A DNA stretch of 44,633 nucleotides, taken from NCBI GenBank assembly GCA_017456845.1, contig JAFTIP010000021.1:1-44633 (forward strand), written 5' to 3'. Each line of letters begins with the position of its first letter. Within the stretch, counting starts at the first letter, position 1. Both the position numbers and the translations under genes were made by a program. The stretch comes from Ruminococcus sp. Lineage in GTDB: Bacteria; Bacillota; Clostridia; Oscillospirales; Acutalibacteraceae. Shown here one piece after another: positions 42,101-44,633 of this stretch. The notes under the pieces are model-generated. The model was not told where the DNA came from. It searched no databases and saw only the letters and a list, made by a program, of their open reading frames with translations.

Positions 42101-43546
42101 TTACTCTTTCCAATAATCGGTTTCTACTTCAATACCCACATTTTTGGCCATAAACACAGGCTCTTTGCCCTCTTTACGCTGTTTTACGTAATCGTTAAGT
42201 GCACGGTAGGCGTATTTGCCCAAAATAAGAATTACAGGAATATTTATTAAGGTCATACCACCCATAAGTACATCTGAAATGTTCCACAGTAAGTCTGCAC
42301 TTAAACCTGCACCCACAAAAATAAGCAAGGAAGCAATGATATGATAAATAGTCATAAACACCTTACCGGGCTCTCTGCCCATTATAAACTTAATGGCTTT
42401 GTCCACATAGAAAAGATTGCCTATAAGGGTTGTGAATGCAAAAAGTGCCATGGCAACAGTAATGAATATGGGGCCGAAATCGCCCAAAGTTGCTTTAAGC
42501 GAAAGCTGAACGTACTGAGCACCTGAAATCTCAGCAGTTGGCTCAACACCCGAACACATGCACATAAACGCTGTAGCTGTGCAAATAAGCAAGGTATCAA
42601 TAAATACGGAAAGAACCTGAACCAAGCCCTGCTTTACAGGGTGGCTTACGTGAGCAGAAGCAGAAGCATTAGGAGCAGAGCCTACGCCCGCTTCATTAGA
42701 GAACAAACCTCGCTTGATGCCGTACATTACACAGGAACCGCTGAAGCCGCCGAAGATAGCCTCAAAATTGAAAGCCTCGGTAAAAATTCTTGAGAATACA
42801 GAGGGAAGCTGAGGAATGTTGATGATTGTAATAATAAGAGCCACAAGAATATAAGAAACGCCCATAATAGGAACAATAAAGGTTGTGGCATTAACGATTC
42901 TTTTACCGCCGCCAAAAAGGCAGAAGGCAACCAAACCGGCAATAACCAGACCGATAATCCAAGGCATTGCGTTAAATGCAATCTCATTCCCGAAAAGGTT
43001 AAAGCTTACGTTAACGTTATAAAACTCGTAAGCAGAGAATGTAGACTGCAGATTATAGGAAGCAAGCATATTAAAGCCTACACCGTATGTAAGAATAAGG
43101 AAAATTGAGAACACAACTGCAAGCCATCTGCTTTTTAAGGCTGAGCTTATGTAATAAGCAGGGCCGCCGTAGCTTTCGCCGTCCGCACCCTTTTTCTTAA
43201 AAATCTGAGCCAATGTACTTTCTACAAAAGCAGAAGCACTGCCCACAATGGCAATAAGCCACATCCAGAAAACCGAGCCGAAACCGCCAAGGCAAATAGC
43301 GGTGGAAACACCGATAATGTTACCCGTGCCAACTCGTGAGGCTGTGGAAACCATTAAAGCCTGAAATGACGATATGGCACCATTTTTATCGGGCTTTTCG
43401 CTTACACAGCGAATCTGCTCTTTAAAAAGCCTGAACTGAACAAACTTGGTTCTAACGGTAAAGAAAATACCGCCAAGAACAAGAATGATAATCAGAATAT
43501 AACTGTAGAGAGCATCGTTTAAAAATCCGATAATCTGATCTAACAT
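42101..43546 (-). CDS. Sodium:alanine/glycine symporter, AGCS family
   Basis: 481 residues with about eleven membrane segments, normal length. Family hallmarks are seen: a GIFFTVRTKFVQFRLF start, STASRVGTGNIIGVSTAI, a YGGPAYYI motif and RGLFSNEAGVGSAPNASAS. These carriers take up alanine or glycine with sodium. Alanine is also a cell-wall precursor and the neighbour ddh makes diaminopimelate, but the genes appear to be separate transcription units. AGGGG precedes the ATG, and a consensus promoter lies upstream. Confidence 0.93.
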   Translation of the reverse strand: MLDQIIGFLNDALYSYILIIILVLGGIFFTVRTKFVQFRLFKEQIRCVSEKPDKNGAISSFQALMVSTASRVGTGNIIGVSTAICLGGFGSVFWMWLIAIVGSASAFVESTLAQIFKKKGADGESYGGPAYYISSALKSRWLAVVFSIFLILTYGVGFNMLASYNLQSTFSAYEFYNVNVSFNLFGNEIAFNAMPWIIGLVIAGLVAFCLFGGGKRIVNATTFIVPIMGVSYILVALIITIINIPQLPSVFSRIFTEAFNFEAIFGGFSGSCVMYGIKRGLFSNEAGVGSAPNASASAHVSHPVKQGLVQVLSVFIDTLLICTATAFMCMCSGVEPTAEISGAQYVQLSLKATLGDFGPIFITVAMALFAFTTLIGNLFYVDKAIKFIMGREPGKVFMTIYHIIASLLIFVGAGLSADLLWNISDVLMGGMTLINIPVILILGKYAYRALNDYVKQRKEGKEPVFMAKNVGIEVETDYWKE

Positions 43547-43579
43547 CTTATCCCCTCACTATAATAATTTTATAGAATT

Positions 43580-43608
43580 ATTATAGCTTCTTATGAGAAA
43601 AGTGTCAA
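43580..43608 (-). promoter_or_regulatory. Consensus promoter of the symporter gene
   Basis: TTGACA (reverse of 43603-43608), 17 bp, TATAAT (reverse of 43580-43585). Confidence 0.88.
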
Positions 43609-43622
43609 ATTATGCAAAAAAA

Positions 43623-43650
43623 TATACCTCACAAAAAGCTGTGAGGTATA
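43623..43650 (-). terminator. Terminator of ddh
   Basis: TATACCTCAC (43623-43632) with GTGAGGTATA (43641-43650), 8-nt loop, followed on the minus strand by TTTTTTT. Confidence 0.88.
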
Positions 43651-43658
43651 CTTGATAA

Positions 43659-44633
43659 TTATAAAAGCTGAGCTCTGAGCTCCTCAGGAGTTTTCATGCT
43701 TAAAAGTGCAGGAGGAACATCAAAAACAGTTTTGCATCCAACCTCACCCTTATTTGCCATTCTTACTGCAGCACGAGCAAATGCAACAATAACGGATGCT
43801 GTAAACTCGGGGTTTGAGTCAAGCTTTAAGCTGTACTCAATAACATGGTTGTTCTCTTTATTTGCACCTGTTTTGCCTGTACGGATAACGAAACCGCCGT
43901 GGGGAATTCCGCTGTGGTCTCTCTTTAATTCTTCCATAGAAATAAAGTGTACGGTTGTATCATAATCTGCAAAGTAGTTAGGCATTTCTTTAATTGTCTT
44001 CTCAATTAAAGCCTTATCTGCATTTTCATCAGCCACAACAAAACACTCACGGGTGTGCTTTTCGCGGGTTGTAAGCTTGGGTGCAGAGCCGCTTCTTACG
44101 GCGTCTAAGGCTGCCTCAACGGGGATTGTATACTGCTTTGCATCAAGTACGCCCTCAATGCGTCTGATTGCATCAGAGTGGCCCTGACTTACGCCCTTGC
44201 CCCAGAAAGTATAGTCCTCGCCCTCAGGAAGTACAGCAGAAGCGTAAAGGCGGTTGAGAGAAAACATACCGGGGTCCCAGCCTGAGGAAATAATTGCAAC
44301 CTTGTTGCCCTCTTTAGCGGCTTTGTCAACATTATCAAAATGCTCGGGGATTCTTGCGTGGGTGTCGAAGCTGTCAACAACGGTGAACATTTTTGCAAGG
44401 TCGGGAGTCTGCACAGGTAAATCCGTAGCAGAGCCGCCGCAAAGAATCATTACGTCGATTTTATCTGTGTAATTCACGGCATCGCTTACATGCTTAACCT
44501 CAACGCCCTCTGTGCCGATTTTAAGGCGTTCGGGAGCACGTCTTGTGAAAACCGCCACAAGCTCCATATCGGGGTTCTGGCGGATTGCATTTTCAATGCC
44601 TCTGCCTAAGTTTCCGTAGCCGTAAATGCCTAC
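43659..44633 (-). CDS. ddh: meso-Diaminopimelate D-dehydrogenase (5' end cut by the window)
   Basis: 324 codons are visible, and the reading frame runs off the window end, so only about the first two to four residues are missing. The N-terminus VGIYGYGNLGRG is the NADP-binding Rossmann loop. FTRRAP, the DVMILCGGSATD segment, ISSGWDPGMFSLNRLYA, FWGKGVSQGHSDAIRRI and HTRECFV are characteristic of Ddh. It makes meso-diaminopimelate in one step from tetrahydrodipicolinate, ammonia and NADPH, for peptidoglycan and lysine. Confidence 0.95.
   Translation of the reverse strand, partial: VGIYGYGNLGRGIENAIRQNPDMELVAVFTRRAPERLKIGTEGVEVKHVSDAVNYTDKIDVMILCGGSATDLPVQTPDLAKMFTVVDSFDTHARIPEHFDNVDKAAKEGNKVAIISSGWDPGMFSLNRLYASAVLPEGEDYTFWGKGVSQGHSDAIRRIEGVLDAKQYTIPVEAALDAVRSGSAPKLTTREKHTRECFVVADENADKALIEKTIKEMPNYFADYDTTVHFISMEELKRDHSGIPHGGFVIRTGKTGANKENNHVIEYSLKLDSNPEFTASVIVAFARAAVRMANKGEVGCKTVFDVPPALLSMKTPEELRAQLL

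Noticed and set aside
1-44633. CRISPR arrays, insertion sequences, prophage or integrase genes
   Set aside because: No repeat-spacer pattern, transposase, integrase or phage structural motif was seen in any reading frame.

Overview
The window looks like a chromosomal segment of a low-to-moderate GC, Gram-positive Clostridia-type bacterium, probably a gut or rumen Oscillospirales/Ruminococcaceae relative. This is inferred from strong AGGAGG-type ribosome sites, TTGACA-17-TATAAT promoters, a dockerin protein, a CDP-glycerol polymer transferase, diaminopimelate dehydrogenase, and the NiaR/nadABC/pnuC set. Most genes end in TAA, so the standard code is in use.

Layout. 0.1-6.2 kb holds cell-surface polymer genes: a membrane sulfatase/LTA-synthase-like enzyme, a membrane acyltransferase, and a teichoic-acid type glycosyltransferase/glycerophosphotransferase broken by one in-frame TAA. 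6.2-11.2 kb holds a small membrane protein, an ABC-F ATPase, a frameshifted YitT-like remnant, a FucO-like alcohol dehydrogenase and a membrane-linked XRE regulator. 11.3-14.1 kb (minus) is an operon of two tiny membrane proteins, an orphan membrane-anchored PstS-like binding protein, a cysteine-cluster protein and a metallophosphoesterase. 14.1-18.0 kb (minus) is an operon of a two-module NADH:flavin oxidoreductase followed by the two aconitase X subunits. 18.1-36.4 kb (minus) is an 18-kb surface-protein cluster: a membrane-anchored 276-aa protein, a 3636-aa Calx-beta/Ig-like giant with a C-terminal anchor, an 1895-aa GLUG-repeat protein, a 41-aa peptide and a stand-alone secreted dockerin. 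36.4-36.9 kb has tRNA-Tyr and tRNA-Thr with a duplicated terminator. 37.0-41.5 kb (plus) is NAD metabolism: nadA-nadB-nadC-niaR under a probable NiaR operator, then pnuC behind its own promoter and a transcription-attenuating leader that looks like a riboswitch. 41.5-44.6 kb has a zinc-ribbon protein, a sodium:alanine symporter, and ddh cut by the window edge.

The points most worth following are: (1) a 72-nt structured element found twice, 36 kb apart, each time just after a gene, with a covarying stem around an identical TTAGCCA loop; (2) the pnuC leader; (3) the giant surface-protein/dockerin cluster with its small peptide; and (4) the aconitase X plus ene-reductase operon of unknown substrate. 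All function calls come from reading motifs by eye; no database search was possible.
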